Source: SHYR01 sp036013055
GTDB taxonomy: Bacteria; Chloroflexota; Dehalococcoidia; UBA2979
Assembly (NCBI GenBank): GCA_036013055.1
Contig: DASCQM010000013.1
Location: 1 to 64,000 of the forward strand
Direction of reading: 5' to 3'
Length of the DNA: 64,000 nt
The notes beneath the pieces are model-generated. The model worked only from the letters and a program-made list of their open reading frames with translations. It had not been told where the DNA came from and made no database searches. Shown piece by piece: positions 1 through 8,391 of this stretch. The translations under genes and the position numbers were made by a program. Numbering within the stretch: the first letter of the stretch is position 1; each line of letters starts with the position of its first letter.

Positions 1-1131
1 CCCGTTCGCCTCTGGTCTCCACGATCCGGCGATGAGCGGCGGCGTTCACTCGGCCGCCGAAAGTAATATGCACGACCCGTTCCAGAGCGACTTCCACACG
101 CCGGCAATCAGTGGCGCGCATGACCCATTCCAGAGCGGAGGGCACGATTCAGTGGTCAGTGGAGCGCATGACCCGACGTTCAGCGGTGGGCATGACGCCG
201 CCCTCAGCGGCGGACACGACCCGTTCGCAAGCAGCGGACATGACCCGACGATCAGTGACGCACACAACCCGTTCGCCAGCGGTCTCCACGACGCGAACCT
301 CAGCGGGGCACATGACCCGACGCTCAGTGGTGCACACACTGCCGCCGATAGCGGAGCGCACGGGCCGTCGTTAAGCGCAGTCTCAACCGGCGCTCATGAC
401 GCGTTCGTGAGCGGCATCCATGACCCGGTGATAAGCACGTCGCATGCCGCTACGGACAGTTCGGCGCACGACGCGTTCCTTAGTGGTGTGCACAACGCAC
501 AGCTCAGTGGTGAGCACGACCCATCAGTTAGCGGCGTTCACACCGCGTTCCTCAGCGGTCTCCACGCCCCGGAAATAAGTGGTGCTCACGACCCGATCAG
601 CAGTGGCGGACACGACGCCGAGATCAGTGGCCTACACGATGTGGTCCTCAGTGGTGGGCACTCCGCTGACCTCAGCACGGCGCACGACCCGGCCGTCAGT
701 GCGACGCACAACGCTGTGATCAGTGACGCCCACGACCCGCTCGCCAGCGGTCTGCACACAACAGCGCTTAGCGACGGACACAACCCGGCGATCAGCGGCC
801 TGCATGAACCGATCGTGAGCGGCGATGCACATGCTGCCGTTGTCAGCGGCCTGCATGAACCGGCGTTGAGCGACGATCACTCCGCGACGGACAGTTCGCT
901 GCACGACGCCATCGTCAGCAGCACGCATGACACGACGATCAGCTTGGCACACGAGCCGACAGATAGTGCCGGTCACAACGACACGATCAGTCAGTTCCAC
1001 AGCGCCATTGCCAGCGGTGCGCATGACGCCACCATCAGCGACGGTCACAACGCGAGCCTGAGTGCTCTGCACACGCCGGCGCTCAGTGGTGGCCATGACC
1101 CGGCGATAAGCGGATCGCATGACCCGATCTC
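1..1131 (+). repeat. 24-bp coding tandem repeat array encoding octapeptides
   Basis: About 46 degenerate 24-bp units, each encoding S-x-x-H-x-x-x-x, lie in one frame of the first gene. The protein period is almost perfectly kept, while third positions and several residues vary. This suggests old amplification held by selection rather than recent slippage. The array continues beyond the left window edge. Confidence 0.9.
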
Positions 1132-2146
1132 AAGCACTCTGGGCGCAGGCGTGGACGGTACTGGCCAGCCGCCAAACATCCCGTTCGAAGACGTCTTCGA
1201 CTTTGAAGGGACAACGGCATCGCAGCCGTTCGAGCGGCAGGAACTCAGCATCCTGTTCGACGCTGAACTTGGTGCGCTCACCGCCTCCGCGTTCAGCAGG
1301 CCTGGTTTCGCACTGCACGAGTCTGGCCAGATGATCTTCATCGCCGGGCTCGCGCAGACGGCGACGACTGAGACCGTGATCGCGGACTCGGTCGCCCTCG
1401 GCCTCGGTATGGCCGTCGGCGCACGCCTAGTCGACCTCGGCAACGACGCGGAGGTGATCGTCCCGGTCGACTTCGCGTTCACTTCGGGGTGGGATTCCCC
1501 GCCGGCGGGCGCGATCTTCGACGTTCCGGCGGATCTAGGCGGGCTCGTGCTGGCTGACATCGGAGCGTCGTTGCCGGCCAGCCTCTCAGGCTGGATCACC
1601 GATTTCTTCCTGCCGGGTTCGCGCACTAGCGTCGTCGCCGGGCTCACGCCGATGACGTACACGGGAGACAGCGGCGGCGACATCGCTGCCTTCGCCGCGA
1701 AGCTCGGTAGCGGACTGGAAGCGATCTGGCGGTTCGATGCGGCCACTCAGAGCTGGGGCAACTACTCGCCCGCACAACCCTCGTTCGTGAACGCGTTTAC
1801 CTCATTGAGTTCTGGTGACGCGATCCTCGTAAAGGCGACATCGGGCGCTACCGTCGATCAGGTCGACCTACTGCCGAGGAACGGCTCGACGCGTTCGATC
1901 ACGCTGAACGCCGGATCGAACTTTGTTTCGTACTCGGGCAACAGCGGCAACATCGATGCGCTAGTCGCGGGAGTCAGCGGATTGGAGTCGGTCTTCGTCC
2001 TCAACGCGAGCACGCAGCGCTGGTCCGCCTACCTTCCGGGTTCCCCGCTCTTTTTCAACGACTTGCAGAATCTGGATCGACTGGACGCCGTCTTCATGCG
2101 CGTAACGGATGACAGTACGTGGTCGTTCCAGGAACTTTCCGAATAG
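1..2146 (+). CDS. octapeptide-repeat (S-x-x-H-D-P-x-x) protein, 5' end outside window
   Basis: The reading frame is open to base 2, so the real start lies upstream; the first in-window ATG (32) falls inside a repeat and is not the start. About 46 consecutive units with the consensus S-G-x-H-[DN]-[PA]-x-[ILV] run to about base 1131. Nearly all are exactly 8 residues; a few have 9 or 12. Each unit keeps one Ser, one His and a hydrophobic last residue. A roughly 180-residue non-repeat segment follows, then two tandem copies of a roughly 75-residue module (about 1651-1880 and 1915-2140) sharing a Y-[ST]-G-[DN]-S-G start, then W or V with A-[ST]-x-Q-x-W, Y-x-P, F-x-N and a D-A-[IV] end. There are no Cys residues and no catalytic motif. 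The composition fits an exported or surface protein, but the signal peptide is not in view. Function is unknown; a structural or metal-binding role for the spaced His is only inference. Confidence 0.85.
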   Translation, partial: PFASGLHDPAMSGGVHSAAESNMHDPFQSDFHTPAISGAHDPFQSGGHDSVVSGAHDPTFSGGHDAALSGGHDPFASSGHDPTISDAHNPFASGLHDANLSGAHDPTLSGAHTAADSGAHGPSLSAVSTGAHDAFVSGIHDPVISTSHAATDSSAHDAFLSGVHNAQLSGEHDPSVSGVHTAFLSGLHAPEISGAHDPISSGGHDAEISGLHDVVLSGGHSADLSTAHDPAVSATHNAVISDAHDPLASGLHTTALSDGHNPAISGLHEPIVSGDAHAAVVSGLHEPALSDDHSATDSSLHDAIVSSTHDTTISLAHEPTDSAGHNDTISQFHSAIASGAHDATISDGHNASLSALHTPALSGGHDPAISGSHDPISSTLGAGVDGTGQPPNIPFEDVFDFEGTTASQPFERQELSILFDAELGALTASAFSRPGFALHESGQMIFIAGLAQTATTETVIADSVALGLGMAVGARLVDLGNDAEVIVPVDFAFTSGWDSPPAGAIFDVPADLGGLVLADIGASLPASLSGWITDFFLPGSRTSVVAGLTPMTYTGDSGGDIAAFAAKLGSGLEAIWRFDAATQSWGNYSPAQPSFVNAFTSLSSGDAILVKATSGATVDQVDLLPRNGSTRSITLNAGSNFVSYSGNSGNIDALVAGVSGLESVFVLNASTQRWSAYLPGSPLFFNDLQNLDRLDAVFMRVTDDSTWSFQELSE

Positions 2147-2166
2147 CACTCAGCGACGCATCAGAT

Positions 2167-2196
2167 CAGAACGGCCGCCCAGAGGCGGCCGTTCTG
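2167..2196 (+). terminator. 13-bp stem hairpin after repeat-protein gene
   Basis: A perfect 13-bp inverted repeat (2167-2179 with 2184-2196) has a 4-base loop (caga) and starts 20 bases after the stop codon. There is no clear T-tract on either side. It lies between the repeat gene and the convergent tRNA, so it could stop transcription from both directions. Confidence 0.6.
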
Positions 2197-2259
2197 CTGT
2201 TCGGGTGACGGAATCTCGCACTCGCGGCCGATTCACTCGAGCGCGGTCGGTACGAGTGG

Positions 2260-2332
2260 AGCGGGGGACGGGACTCGAACCCGCGACATCCTGCTTGGAA
2301 GGCAGGTGCTCTACCAATTGAGCTACCCCCGC
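2260..2332 (-). tRNA. tRNA-Gly (anticodon UCC)
   Basis: Read on the minus strand it gives a full cloverleaf of 73 nt. The acceptor stem GCGGGGG pairs with CCCCCGC, followed by discriminator U. The D arm is followed by an anticodon stem CCUGC/GCAGG enclosing the loop CUUCCAA (anticodon UCC), and the T arm carries GGUUCGAGUCC. CCA is not encoded. It reads GGA glycine codons. Confidence 0.95.
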
Positions 2333-2861
2333 CCGCTCTAGATACAAACTACAGCACCTCACTGGAATTCGCTCGAAGCACCGAGCGCGCCTTGAAAGCG
2401 GACAAGGACACCGGAGACGGCAACACGACAGCGATAGTGATTCGATCTGTGACGTCAGCTGGAGATGCGGCCGACTCGATCAGATCGCACGCAGGTCGGG
2501 CCTCGCGTCCAGCCCTAGAGCCGTAAGCCACTCGGTGTGGGACGTTCTACCGTGTGACTGTGGCTCGGCTATCCGCAGCATGAATCGTGGGACAGAACAC
2601 GGGGAGAAGAGCTGAGTTTCGACCATTGATCATCTCGCATCGGGGCCGCGGCAGGCCGACAGCCGCCGATCCGCGGCATGTCCGCCGCCGATATTCAGTT
2701 CGCGTTCGATTCCCACGAGATGATGTTCTCCATCAGTCTCCTGCCCAAGCAAATCGAATCGCAGCGTATCGATGTCCGCGCGGACCGCTGTCCTTGCTCA
2801 CTCCTCGTGTGCGCACGAACGTACGTGATGCTCCCGCTACAGCCTCGCGCGGGCGCGATCC
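2333..2861. other. intergenic region, no supported gene
   Basis: Roughly 530 bases lie between the tRNA and the crotonase gene. Short open frames exist on both strands, but none has a recognisable motif, ribosome site or coherent protein character. I see no repeat or stable hairpin here. Confidence 0.5.
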
Positions 2862-2867
2862 GTGTCT

Positions 2868-2873
2868 TATGAT
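2868..2873 (+). promoter_or_regulatory. candidate -10 box (TATGAT) for leaderless crotonase mRNA
   Basis: TATGAT ends 9 bases before the ATG at 2883, which has no Shine-Dalgarno sequence. That spacing would put the transcription start at or next to the start codon. No convincing -35 box is seen. Confidence 0.35.
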
Positions 2874-2882
2874 GGCCGCCTG

Positions 2883-3593
2883 ATGACCGACGCATCCGAA
2901 CCGCTCGCACGCACTGAACGACTCGACACCGTGGGCGAACTGATCATCAACCGCCCGGAGCGTCGTAACGCCCTCACCAGCGAGACAATCACGGCGCTCC
3001 ACGAGGGTCTCGACGCCCTGATCGCCGACCCCGAAGTGAAGGCCATCCTGATTCGCGGTGAAGGCGACTCGTTCACGTCCGGCATGGACGTCAGCAAGGA
3101 GATCGCCACCGACCGTCTCGATCGCTGGCGACGGTTTCATGCGGCGATCTACGCCTGCCCTAAGCCGATCGTCGGCGCATTACAGCGCTACGCCATCGCC
3201 GGTGGCTCCGCGCTGGCATTCGCCTGCGACTTCCTGATCGTCGGCGAAACCGCCCGCATCGACACGTCCGAGGTCCGCATCGGCATGGCTGCCACCATGA
3301 ACGTCGTCTGGTTGCAGCTCAAATGGGGCATCAGGGTCGGCTATCGCTTCGCTCTCGCCGGCCAGCCGATCCTCGGCCCGGAACTCGTCACCCTCGGCGT
3401 CGCCACGAAGTCCGTCCCCGACGACGAGGTGCTCGACGAGGCTCGCGCCTACGCTGCGATGCTCACCGAGTACGACGCCTGGGCGATGGGCTCCGTCAAG
3501 AGCGCCCTCCAGAATCAGCAAGGAACTACCGGCAGCGAGGGCTTCGAATCACTCGTGCTCGCCGCCCAGGCAGCCCAGCTCCCACGTCCATAG
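2883..3593 (+). CDS. enoyl-CoA hydratase/isomerase (crotonase) family protein
   Basis: A 236-residue crotonase-fold protein, close to the usual family length. Visible are the N-terminal I-I-N-R-P-E-R-R-N-A-L strand, the first oxyanion-hole segment F-T-S-G-M-D and the second, I-A-G-G-S-A-L-A-F-A-C-D. The Glu of the S-E-V-R-I-G turn corresponds to the first catalytic Glu of enoyl-CoA hydratase; the position of the second appears to be Arg. It may therefore be an isomerase or another crotonase rather than a true hydratase. I chose the ATG at 2883 over the GTG at 2862 because the extra residues look non-coding and a TATGAT box overlaps them. It acts on acyl-CoA thioesters in the cytoplasm; the exact substrate is unknown. 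The next gene follows after 58 bases. Confidence 0.85.
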   Translation: MTDASEPLARTERLDTVGELIINRPERRNALTSETITALHEGLDALIADPEVKAILIRGEGDSFTSGMDVSKEIATDRLDRWRRFHAAIYACPKPIVGALQRYAIAGGSALAFACDFLIVGETARIDTSEVRIGMAATMNVVWLQLKWGIRVGYRFALAGQPILGPELVTLGVATKSVPDDEVLDEARAYAAMLTEYDAWAMGSVKSALQNQQGTTGSEGFESLVLAAQAAQLPRP

Positions 3594-3651
3594 CCACCGC
3601 CGTATCTCAGTCGTCGGCTCTGCTAACGTATCGACGCAGGAAGGTGCGGCA

Positions 3652-4710
3652 ATGAAGGTTGCAATCGGCGTCGGACGCGACGCGATCATGGACTGGGATG
3701 CGGTCTCCACCTACGCGATCGAAGCGGAAGGCATGGGCGTCGACTGCGTCTGGGCCGCCGAGGCATGGTCGCACGATGTGGTTGTGCCGCTGGCGTTCCT
3801 TGCCGCGAAGACAGACACGATCCACCTCGGCACCAGCATCATGCAGATCGGCACTCGCACCCCGGCGATGATCGCGATGACCGCGATGGCGCTCGATTCG
3901 CTGACGGATGGGCGCTTCCGGCTCGGCCTCGGCACCAGCGGCCCGCAGGTGATCGAAGGCTGGCACGGCGTTCCGTTCACCAAACCGGTGACCCGTACGC
4001 GCGAGGTGATCGAGATCGTCCAGCGCATCTTCAACGGCGAGACGCTGAGCTACGACGGCGAATTCCACACGCTCCCGCTGCTGAAGGGCGCGACCGGCGA
4101 GGGCAAAGCGCTTCGCCCGGGAGCGCCGCCACCGAAGAACGTCCCGATCTACGTCGCCTCGCTCGGCCCGAAGAACCTGGAGATGACCGGCGCGCTCGCG
4201 GACGGCTGGCTTGGCAACTACTTCATCCCGGAGCAGGTCGACGTCTTCCTCGACCCGATGCGCCGGGGCGCTGAGGCGGCGGGCCGGTCACTGGACGACA
4301 TCGATCTTCAGGTCGGAGGCACCGTCTGGTTCACCGACGATGTCGACGAGTCTCTCGAGACGGAGAAGCGACGTCTCGCGTTCCAGATCGGGGCCATGGG
4401 CTCACGCCGCCAGAACTTCTACACCGACGTCTACGCGCGACAGGGATTCGCCGATGAGGCACGCGAGGTGCAGCGCCTCTGGCTCGCCGGTGAGCGCGAC
4501 GAGGCGCGTGCGCGGGTGCCCGACGAGCTGGCACTCAGCTCCAACCTGATCGGCGACGAGCAGATGATCCGCGAGCGATTGCGCGTCTACCGCGACGCCG
4601 GGATCAACACCTTCCGAGCAGGTCCGCGCGGCTCCGACGTCGGCGAGCGCCTCGAGACGATCGGTCGCCTGATGGACCTCGTCGCGGAAGTGACGAACGA
4701 AGTCGCATAG
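3652..4710 (+). CDS. LLM-class (F420-dependent type) oxidoreductase
   Basis: A 352-residue bacterial-luciferase-like TIM barrel. It starts M-K-V-A-I-G-V-G and contains the family-typical G-T-S-I-M-Q-I-G-T-R-T-P strand, then L-T-D-G-R-F-R-L-G-L-G-T-S-G-P-Q. The C-terminal half has I-G-D-E-Q-M-I-R-E-R-L with an arginine-rich amphipathic helix. Homologues use coenzyme F420 or FMN to oxidise or reduce small substrates; the sequence alone does not separate the cofactors, but this subgroup is mostly F420-linked. AGGAAGG sits 7-13 bases before the ATG as a good ribosome site. It is probably co-transcribed with the crotonase gene. Confidence 0.88.
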   Translation: MKVAIGVGRDAIMDWDAVSTYAIEAEGMGVDCVWAAEAWSHDVVVPLAFLAAKTDTIHLGTSIMQIGTRTPAMIAMTAMALDSLTDGRFRLGLGTSGPQVIEGWHGVPFTKPVTRTREVIEIVQRIFNGETLSYDGEFHTLPLLKGATGEGKALRPGAPPPKNVPIYVASLGPKNLEMTGALADGWLGNYFIPEQVDVFLDPMRRGAEAAGRSLDDIDLQVGGTVWFTDDVDESLETEKRRLAFQIGAMGSRRQNFYTDVYARQGFADEAREVQRLWLAGERDEARARVPDELALSSNLIGDEQMIRERLRVYRDAGINTFRAGPRGSDVGERLETIGRLMDLVAEVTNEVA

Positions 4711-4813
4711 GCGCGTCGTACGCGCATTAATGCGCGGCCGGAATTGCCCCTGAACCAAACGTGGTGGTGCTACGGTGCCTCCTGACGGCGTGCACGGTGG
4801 AAGGGGCTGAGAC

Positions 4814-5716
4814 GTGGAGATCGTTGGCTGGATCGGACTTGGCATCATGGGCGCGCCGATGGCCCGCAACCTGCTGAACGCGGGGTACGAGGTCGTCGCG
4901 TGGAACCGCTCGGCAGAGCGGCTCGATGCGGCCGTCGATGCTGGCGCGCAACGTGCCGCTGCGCCCGCCGACGTCGCCGCCCGCAGCGACGTGGTGATCG
5001 CCTGCGTGACGGCCAGCGCGGACCTCGAAGCTGTGACGACCGGCCCGGGCGGCGCGGCAGAGGGCATCCGTGTGGGCTCAGTATTCGTCGACATGTCCAC
5101 GATCTCCCCGGCCGTGACCCGCGATGTCGCAGCCAGATTCGAGGAGCGGGGCGTCGCGATGCTCGATGCACCGATCTCCGGCGGCGAACAGGGCGCGATC
5201 GACGGCACTCTCTCGATCATGGTCGGCGGCCCGGCAGACGCTCTCGAACGCGTTCGCCCGATCTTCGAGGTGCTGGGAGCCACCGTCACCCACTGCGGTC
5301 CGACCGGTGCCGGTCAGACGGTCAAGCTCTGCAACCAGATCGCCGTCTCGGTGAACAATCTGGCGATGGCGGAGGCGCTGGTCTTTTGTGAGCGATCCGG
5401 GGTCGACCCGTCAACGATGCTCTCGGCAATCACGCAGGGAGCGGCCGGGTCATGGCAACTCACGAATCTTGGTCCGAAGGTCGTCGAACGCGACTTCGCG
5501 CCGGGCTTCAAGGTCGGCCTGCAACAGAAGGACCTGCGGCTCGCGCTCGAGGCCGCCGACGACTTGCACATGCCGCTCGCGGCCACCTCGCTCGTGCACC
5601 AGCTCTTCGCGGCCGTCGAGCGCGCGCACGGTGCCGATGTCGGCACGCAGGCGCTCGTCCGCGCCATCGAAAGTCTCGCGGGCACCGAGGTCGGCGCGGC
5701 GAACGGCAAGTCGTAG
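4814..5716 (+). CDS. NAD(P)-dependent beta-hydroxyacid dehydrogenase (3-hydroxyisobutyrate / tartronate-semialdehyde reductase family)
   Basis: A 300-residue protein, the usual length. It has the dinucleotide-binding G-L-G-I-M-G-A-P-M-A at residues 7-16, the substrate loop D-A-P-I-S-G-G-E-Q-G-A, and the helix G-A-G-Q-T-V-K-L-C-N-Q carrying the catalytic Lys (about residue 172). It oxidises a beta-hydroxy acid or reduces the matching semialdehyde; 3-hydroxyisobutyrate, 2-hydroxy-3-oxopropionate and related sugar acids are the known substrates. The start is GTG, preceded by GGAAGGGG. It leads a compact run (6 bases to the kinase gene), so a role in sugar-acid breakdown is a reasonable inference. 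Confidence 0.9.
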   Translation: MEIVGWIGLGIMGAPMARNLLNAGYEVVAWNRSAERLDAAVDAGAQRAAAPADVAARSDVVIACVTASADLEAVTTGPGGAAEGIRVGSVFVDMSTISPAVTRDVAARFEERGVAMLDAPISGGEQGAIDGTLSIMVGGPADALERVRPIFEVLGATVTHCGPTGAGQTVKLCNQIAVSVNNLAMAEALVFCERSGVDPSTMLSAITQGAAGSWQLTNLGPKVVERDFAPGFKVGLQQKDLRLALEAADDLHMPLAATSLVHQLFAAVERAHGADVGTQALVRAIESLAGTEVGAANGKS

Positions 5717-5722
5717 CTGCCG

Positions 5723-7204
5723 ATGGCGACGCAGCCCGGGACGCCCGCCCCTGCCCTGATCAGCATCGATCTCGGAACGACGCGCTTGAAGGTCGCGGCC
5801 TTCGACGCTGGCGGAGCGCTGCTCGCTCAGGAGGCGGTGCGCAACCGCGAGCACCACGACGACGCACTCGCGTGGCAGGATCCGAACGAGTGGTGGGCCG
5901 ATAGCTGCGAGTTGCTGAAGCGCCTGCTCGCCCGTCCGGAACTCGCGCGGCGCGAGGTCGCCGGGCTCTCACTCTCCGGCCGCGGCGGCGCGGCCGTCTT
6001 CGTCGATGGCGGCGGCGAGGTGCTCTCGCCCTCGTGGTCCGACCGACGTCACGCCTCGCAGCTTGCCGCACTCGCGGAGTGGCGCAGCGGTGGCGCGCAG
6101 CTCTCGAACTACGGCATGGCGCTGATCGCGAAGCTGACGTGGCTGCGAGAGCACGACGCCCGGGCGGCGGAACGAGTCGCTCACGCGATGTACGCGAAGG
6201 ACTTCATCCTCTTCCGGCTCACCGGCGCGACAATCACCGATCCCACGTCTGGTCCGGATGCCGCCCAATGGGACGACGGTGTACTCGCGCACGCGAGCGT
6301 CGACAGTGCCGTGCTGCCGTCGGTCGCCATGCCGTGGGCGCTCGCGGGTGAGGTGACCGCCGAGGCAGCGCAGCATTGTGGCGTGCCAGTCGGTACGCCG
6401 GTCGCCGTGGGCGCGCATGACGGTATCTGCGCGAACGTAGGCGCGGGCGCGGGCGCTGTCGGCAGTGTCGCGATCACCGTCGGAACGCACGCCGTCGTGC
6501 GGGCGGTGATGGCGGAGCAGCCCGCGGGCGCCTACCGCTTCTACGGCATGCCCCCCGACCGCGAGATCATCGGTGGCAACGCGGTGATGGCGGGCCGCGG
6601 CGCAGACTGGTTCGTCGATGGCTGGCTCGCACACACGTCGCTGGAGCAGCGGGCGGAAACGTTCGCGACTCTCGACGCCGAGGCTGCCGACGTACCGGCT
6701 GGCGCTGGTGGCGTGCTCTTTCTGCCATTCCTGCAGGGGCAGGTCGCCCCGGAAGCGCGCCCCGACGCCGCGGCCGCATTCGCCGGGCTGCGCGGCGACC
6801 ACGGTCGCGCCGAGATGTACCGCGCGGTACTCGAAGGCGGCGCGTTCGCGATTCGCGGCATCTTCGAGCAGGTGCGCGGCTGGTGCGGTGACCCCTCGCG
6901 AGTGCGATTCACCGGCAGCGGTGCGCGCAGCGCCGTCTGGCGTCAGATCATCGTCGACGCCCTGCGCTGGCCCGTCGAGGCGACCGATGCAGCGGCCGAG
7001 GGTCGCGGCGCGGCGATCTACCTCGCCACCGCGCTCGGGTACCATCCCGACGTCGACGCGGCGGAGGCTGCGATGGTGCCGGCGGCGTTCCCGATCGAAC
7101 CGCACGCCGAGACCGCCGATGTCTACGACGCTACGTATGCGCGCTGGAGCCGCCTCTCGGAGGCGATGCGCCCGCTGGACGACGAGATGAGCGTGACGCG
7201 GTGA
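5723..7204 (+). CDS. FGGY-family carbohydrate kinase (xylulokinase-like)
   Basis: A 493-residue two-domain sugar kinase. The N-terminal phosphate loop is S-I-D-L-G-T-T-R-L-K (about residues 14-23). The G-A-H-D-G motif in the middle carries the catalytic Asp. The C-terminal nucleotide-binding half has F-T-G-S-G-A-R-S-A-V-W-R-Q followed by an A-A-E-G-R-G-A-A helix. It phosphorylates an open-chain or cyclic polyol or ketose with ATP in the cytoplasm; the sugar cannot be told from sequence. It overlaps the next gene by 4 bases, a mark of translational coupling. Its place between a hydroxyacid dehydrogenase and an amidohydrolase suggests a dedicated pathway. Confidence 0.9.
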   Translation: MATQPGTPAPALISIDLGTTRLKVAAFDAGGALLAQEAVRNREHHDDALAWQDPNEWWADSCELLKRLLARPELARREVAGLSLSGRGGAAVFVDGGGEVLSPSWSDRRHASQLAALAEWRSGGAQLSNYGMALIAKLTWLREHDARAAERVAHAMYAKDFILFRLTGATITDPTSGPDAAQWDDGVLAHASVDSAVLPSVAMPWALAGEVTAEAAQHCGVPVGTPVAVGAHDGICANVGAGAGAVGSVAITVGTHAVVRAVMAEQPAGAYRFYGMPPDREIIGGNAVMAGRGADWFVDGWLAHTSLEQRAETFATLDAEAADVPAGAGGVLFLPFLQGQVAPEARPDAAAAFAGLRGDHGRAEMYRAVLEGGAFAIRGIFEQVRGWCGDPSRVRFTGSGARSAVWRQIIVDALRWPVEATDAAAEGRGAAIYLATALGYHPDVDAAEAAMVPAAFPIEPHAETADVYDATYARWSRLSEAMRPLDDEMSVTR

Positions 7205-8265
7205 CATCGACGCTGATCCACGGCGGCACGCTGATCGACGTTGAGGCGGAGTCGTCGACGGCTGGCGACGTCCTGATCCGTGACGGCATGGTCGTTGCGA
7301 TCGGCGATGTTCCGCAGGACGAGGCGGCAGCGGCGGACGAGCGCTTCGACGCCAGCGGCTGCCACGTCTCACCCGGCTGGATCGATATCCACGCGCACGT
7401 CTACAACCACGGCATCTTCGCTACGAGCAGGTTGGACGCGGACCGCGTCGGCCTCGGCCAGGGCGTCACCTGTCTCGTCGATGCTGGATCGTCCGGCGCA
7501 GTCACGATCGACGCCTTCCCGCGGGTCGTGCATGAGACGCAGCGCACCCCCGTCTACGGGCTGGTGAACGTCGGATCGCCCGGCCTGCCGAATCTCGGTG
7601 GCGGGCACTCGTCGCGGCCCGAGCTGGTCTCGCTGGCGGCGACCGTCGAGGCGGCTGAGCGGCACGCCGGGTGGGTGCGCGGGATCAAGGTGCAGGCATC
7701 GTCGAGCCACGCCGGGATGTTCGGCATCGAGGCGGTGAAGATCGCCCGCAAGGCGGCGGATTTGACCGGACTTCCAGTGATGGCGCACATCGGCAACGCG
7801 CCGCCCGTCCTCGATGAGACGCTCTCGTTGCTGCGGGCCGGCGACATCGTCACCCACGCCTACCACGGCAAGATCGGCGGCGCTCTTTCGCGCCACGGCG
7901 AGGCGTTGCCTGCGCTGCGCGAGGCGATCGATCGAGGTGTGATCGTCGACATCGGCCACGGGCGCTCGTCGTTCTCGTTCGCGACCTGCGAGCAGGCGCT
8001 CGCCGAGGGGCTGCCGGTGCAGACCGTCAGCACGGACATCCACCGCGGGAACATCGATCGCTACGTGATCTCGCTCGCCCGCACGATGTCGAAGCTGATG
8101 CTGCTCGGACTCTCGATCGTGGACGTCGTGCGCGCCGTCACGCTGACACCCGCGCAGGCGCTGCGGCTCGACCGCGACGGCTTCGGCACGCTTTCGACGG
8201 GCCGGCCGGCACACATCACCGTCTTCCGGCTTCGCGAGGAAGCGATCGAACTGGAGGACTCCTAA
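7201..8265 (+). CDS. amidohydrolase/deacetylase family metallohydrolase, C-terminus cut by in-frame TAA
   Basis: A 354-residue TIM-barrel metal hydrolase. Ligands are visible: D-I-H-A-H (His64 and His66), a probable carboxylated Lys in G-I-K-V-Q-A-S, His in V-M-A-H-I-G-N and in T-H-A-Y-H-G-K, and Asp in V-S-T-D-I-H-R-G-N. The subgroup resembles the deacetylases found beside SelA-like ammonia-lyases, such as the Atu3266 type. Start is GTG, overlapping the kinase gene. The TAA at 8263-8265 interrupts the frame after L-E-D-S; the same frame continues for 28 coherent codons (G-E-T-R-T-A-E-Q-W-L-D-P...) to TAG at 8350-8352. The expected full product is about 383 residues. All metal ligands are upstream of the stop, so the short form may still fold. 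Confidence 0.88.
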   Translation: MTSTLIHGGTLIDVEAESSTAGDVLIRDGMVVAIGDVPQDEAAAADERFDASGCHVSPGWIDIHAHVYNHGIFATSRLDADRVGLGQGVTCLVDAGSSGAVTIDAFPRVVHETQRTPVYGLVNVGSPGLPNLGGGHSSRPELVSLAATVEAAERHAGWVRGIKVQASSSHAGMFGIEAVKIARKAADLTGLPVMAHIGNAPPVLDETLSLLRAGDIVTHAYHGKIGGALSRHGEALPALREAIDRGVIVDIGHGRSSFSFATCEQALAEGLPVQTVSTDIHRGNIDRYVISLARTMSKLMLLGLSIVDVVRAVTLTPAQALRLDRDGFGTLSTGRPAHITVFRLREEAIELEDS

Positions 8266-8352
8266 GGTGAGACCCGTACCGCCGAGCAGTGGCTCGACCC
8301 GATCGCAGCTTTCTCGCACGGCGAACGCTTCGACCGCGACCTGCCGATCTAG
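8266..8352 (+). pseudogene. detached 3' tail of the amidohydrolase gene
   Basis: These 28 codons plus TAG are in frame with the upstream amidohydrolase and separated from it only by TAA. The residues (G-E-T-R-T-A-E-Q-W-L-D-P-I-A-A-F) look like the C-terminal strand of this hydrolase family, which I recall often continues D-S-x-G-x-x-R. A single change such as TAC to TAA would explain it. The tail brings the gene to within 39 bases of the next ATG. Confidence 0.6.
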
Positions 8353-8391
8353 CGCGATTCCGGCGGGACCAGCGAGGCGGGGCCGTAAGCT

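Noticed and set aside
1..1131. CRISPR-like array of 24-bp repeats
   Set aside because: There are no spacers; units are contiguous, in one reading frame and degenerate at third positions.
2109..2362. Two small frames over 2.3 kb encoding peptides like G-L-E-P-A-T-S and V-A-Q-L-V-E-H
   Set aside because: They are translations of the two strands of the tRNA-Gly gene, a common false annotation.
2620..2720. Possible remnant of a glycerophosphodiesterase (I-I-S-H-R-G peptide)
   Set aside because: Similarity to the gene at 18.2 kb stops after about six residues; no P-E-N-T or later motifs follow.
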